Positions 4,569-6,083 of a DNA stretch of 6,083 bases are shown here, piece after piece. Under the pieces are notes generated by a model, which worked only from the letters and a program-made list of their open reading frames with translations, had not been told where the DNA came from and searched no databases. The position numbers and the translations under genes are program-made. Location of the stretch: the NCBI GenBank assembly GCA_036394995.1, contig DASWED010000123.1, forward strand, positions 1 through 6,083, written 5' to 3'. This DNA is from DASWED01 sp036394995 (GTDB lineage: Bacteria; Actinomycetota; UBA4738; JACQTL01). Numbering within the stretch: the stretch's first letter is position 1; every line of letters begins with the position of its first letter.

Positions 4569-6071
4569 CTACACCCCCAGGACCTGGTACCAGAACTTCT
4601 GGTCCTTGGTGGCCTCCTGGGCCACGCGGATGTACTTCGTCTCCAGGTACTGGTTGAGGCCCCAGATGCCGTGCTCGCGGCCCAGGCCGGACTGCTTGTA
4701 GCCGCCGTGTGGCGACGCGGGTGAGATGAGGTGCCAGTCGTTGATCCACACGGACCCGGCCTTGATCCGCCGGGCCACGGCCAGGGCCCGGGGGATGTCA
4801 CGGGACCACACGCCCCCAGACAGCCCGTACACGGTGTCGTTCGCCATCCGGATGGCGTCCTCCACGGCCTCGTACCGGATCACCGACAGCACCGGCCCGA
4901 AGATCTCCTCCTGGGCGATGACCATGGAGTTCTCCACGTCGCCGAAGATCGTGGGCTGGTAGTAGTAGCCGCCCTCTGGGACGCCCTCGGTGATCCGGCT
5001 GCCGCCGGTGAGGAGCTTGGCCCCCTCGTCCTGTCCGATCTGGACATAGCGGTCGATCGTGCCGAACTGCGTCTGGTTCAGGACGGGGCCCATGTCGGAG
5101 GAGAAGTCCTCGGCGCTCCCCACGGTCAGCGACTCGGCCAGCTCCACCAGACGCGCGGTGACCTCGTCGTACAGCGACGCCGGGGCGAACAGCCGCGTCC
5201 CCGACGTGCAGAACTGCCCCTGGTGCATGTACGTCGCCCACAGCGAGCCCGGGATCGCGATGTCCAGGTCGGCGTCATCGAGCAGGATGTTCGGCCCCTT
5301 GCCCCCCAGCTCGAGCGAGACGTGCTTGATGGTTCCGGAGCCGAGCTGCATGATCCGCCGCCCCACCTCCGTGGAGCCGGTGAACGAGAGCTTGTCCACC
5401 CGGGGGTTCGTGACCAGGGCCTCGCCGGCCGTGGGCCCGTGGCCGGGGACGATGTTGATGACGCCCGGGGGGATGTCCGTCTCCGCGATGATCTCGGCCA
5501 GGGCCAGCGCGGACAGGGGGGTCTCCAGGGCCGGCTTCACCACGATGGCGTTCCCGGTGACCACGGCCGGCGGGATCTTCCACATGGCCATCATGTAGGG
5601 GAGGTTCCACGGGATGATCGCGCCGACCACGCCGTAGGGCTCGCGCTCCACCCACTCCCAGGCCTCCGTGGGGAACCCGTACGGCTCGACCTTCTCCGTG
5701 TACGGGATCCGCCCGCCGAGGTCCGACAGGAACTTCCAGAACTCGTTCGAGTAGGGCACCGTGAACAGGTTCGACATGCGGACGGTGTGCCCGGCGTCCT
5801 CGGTCTCGATCTGGCTGATGTCGGAGGACGCGGCGAAGATCTTCTCGAACGCGTCGAGCATGATCCTGGAGCGCTCCTGCGGCTTCATGGTGGGCCACGG
5901 CCCCTCGTCGGCGGCCTTCCGGGCGGCCCCGACCGCTCGCTGCACGTCCTCGGCGCCGGCCACGGCCACCCGGCCGGCCGGCTCCCCGGTGGAGGGGTTC
6001 GGCGTGTCGATGGTCTCCCCGGAGGCGGCGTCCACGAACTCCCCGCCGATGAACAGCTTGTACTCACGCAT
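4569..6071 (-). CDS. Aldehyde dehydrogenase family protein (NAD(P)-dependent)
   Basis: A complete 500-residue aldehyde dehydrogenase, the usual length for the family, oxidising an aldehyde to its acid with NAD(P)+ in the cytosol. Motifs are in order: IIPWN with Asn156 for the oxyanion site, VVKPA with Lys179 for cofactor binding, FTGSTEVG (230-237) in the Rossmann fold, LELGGKGPN with general base Glu254, GQFCTSGTR with catalytic Cys288, EEIFGPV with Glu389, and a C-terminal GGYKQSGLGREHG (456-468). All expected catalytic residues are intact. ATG at 6071 has AAGGAG (6082-6077) 5 nt upstream; the promoter is outside the window. The substrate cannot be read from sequence. The paired DUF779 gene is seen with acetaldehyde and alcohol-derived aldehyde dehydrogenases, but betaine-aldehyde-like or other aromatic or aliphatic substrates are equally possible. 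Confidence 0.95.
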   Translation of the reverse strand: MREYKLFIGGEFVDAASGETIDTPNPSTGEPAGRVAVAGAEDVQRAVGAARKAADEGPWPTMKPQERSRIMLDAFEKIFAASSDISQIETEDAGHTVRMSNLFTVPYSNEFWKFLSDLGGRIPYTEKVEPYGFPTEAWEWVEREPYGVVGAIIPWNLPYMMAMWKIPPAVVTGNAIVVKPALETPLSALALAEIIAETDIPPGVINIVPGHGPTAGEALVTNPRVDKLSFTGSTEVGRRIMQLGSGTIKHVSLELGGKGPNILLDDADLDIAIPGSLWATYMHQGQFCTSGTRLFAPASLYDEVTARLVELAESLTVGSAEDFSSDMGPVLNQTQFGTIDRYVQIGQDEGAKLLTGGSRITEGVPEGGYYYQPTIFGDVENSMVIAQEEIFGPVLSVIRYEAVEDAIRMANDTVYGLSGGVWSRDIPRALAVARRIKAGSVWINDWHLISPASPHGGYKQSGLGREHGIWGLNQYLETKYIRVAQEATKDQKFWYQVLGV

Positions 6072-6076
6072 GACGT

Positions 6077-6082
6077 CTCCTT
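6077..6082 (-). promoter_or_regulatory. Ribosome binding site of the aldehyde dehydrogenase gene
   Basis: AAGGAG on the minus strand lies 5 nt upstream of the ATG at 6071 and supports that start at the very edge of the window. Confidence 0.8.
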
Positions 6083-6083
6083 G

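Noticed and set aside
1..6083. CRISPR arrays, insertion sequences, tRNA or rRNA genes
   Set aside because: No regularly spaced repeats, transposase motifs or RNA-gene signatures were seen on either strand.

Overview
The window is a G+C-rich stretch (about two thirds G+C by eye) in which every supported gene lies on the minus strand. Base composition, a GTG start with a strong Shine-Dalgarno, and the protein families suggest a high-GC Gram-positive bacterium of the Actinomycetota. No rRNA or other phylogenetic marker is present, so the lineage cannot be fixed more closely.

Read in the direction of transcription (right to left), there are two blocks. The first runs from 6071 to 3479. It holds a complete NAD(P)-dependent aldehyde dehydrogenase, a small DUF779 protein 6 nt behind it, and, after 49 nt, a NarL/FixJ-type response regulator with a LuxR-type HTH. 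No histidine kinase is visible. Between 3478 and 3171 lies a 308-bp intergenic region without a credible gene. It contains a hairpin just after the regulator, a partly duplicated regulator 3' end, three copies of TACCCGA (two forming a 7-2-7 inverted repeat), and a leader with several hairpins.

The second block runs from 3170 past the left edge of the window. It looks like a SipW-type secretion and surface-fibre operon. In order it holds a TasA/CalY-like secreted protein (A), a 170-residue membrane-anchored protein that may be a divergent TasA-like protein (B), a second TasA-like protein (C), an ER/SipW-type signal peptidase I with a Ser-His dyad (D), and a third exported protein with a SipW-cognate signal peptide but an unrelated mature domain, cut by the window edge (E). 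B-C, C-D and D-E each overlap by 4 nt (ATGA or GTGA), whereas A and B are separated by 80 nt holding an 11-bp perfect GC-rich hairpin. That layout would suit strong expression of A and lower, coupled expression of the rest.

The working model, which is inference, is that peptidase D matures A, C and E (and perhaps B), which are then displayed or assembled outside the cell as a TasA-like matrix or fibre. The regulator next door may control the operon through the TACCCGA sites. The aldehyde dehydrogenase and DUF779 pair is a common metabolic pairing whose link to the surface operon is not evident.
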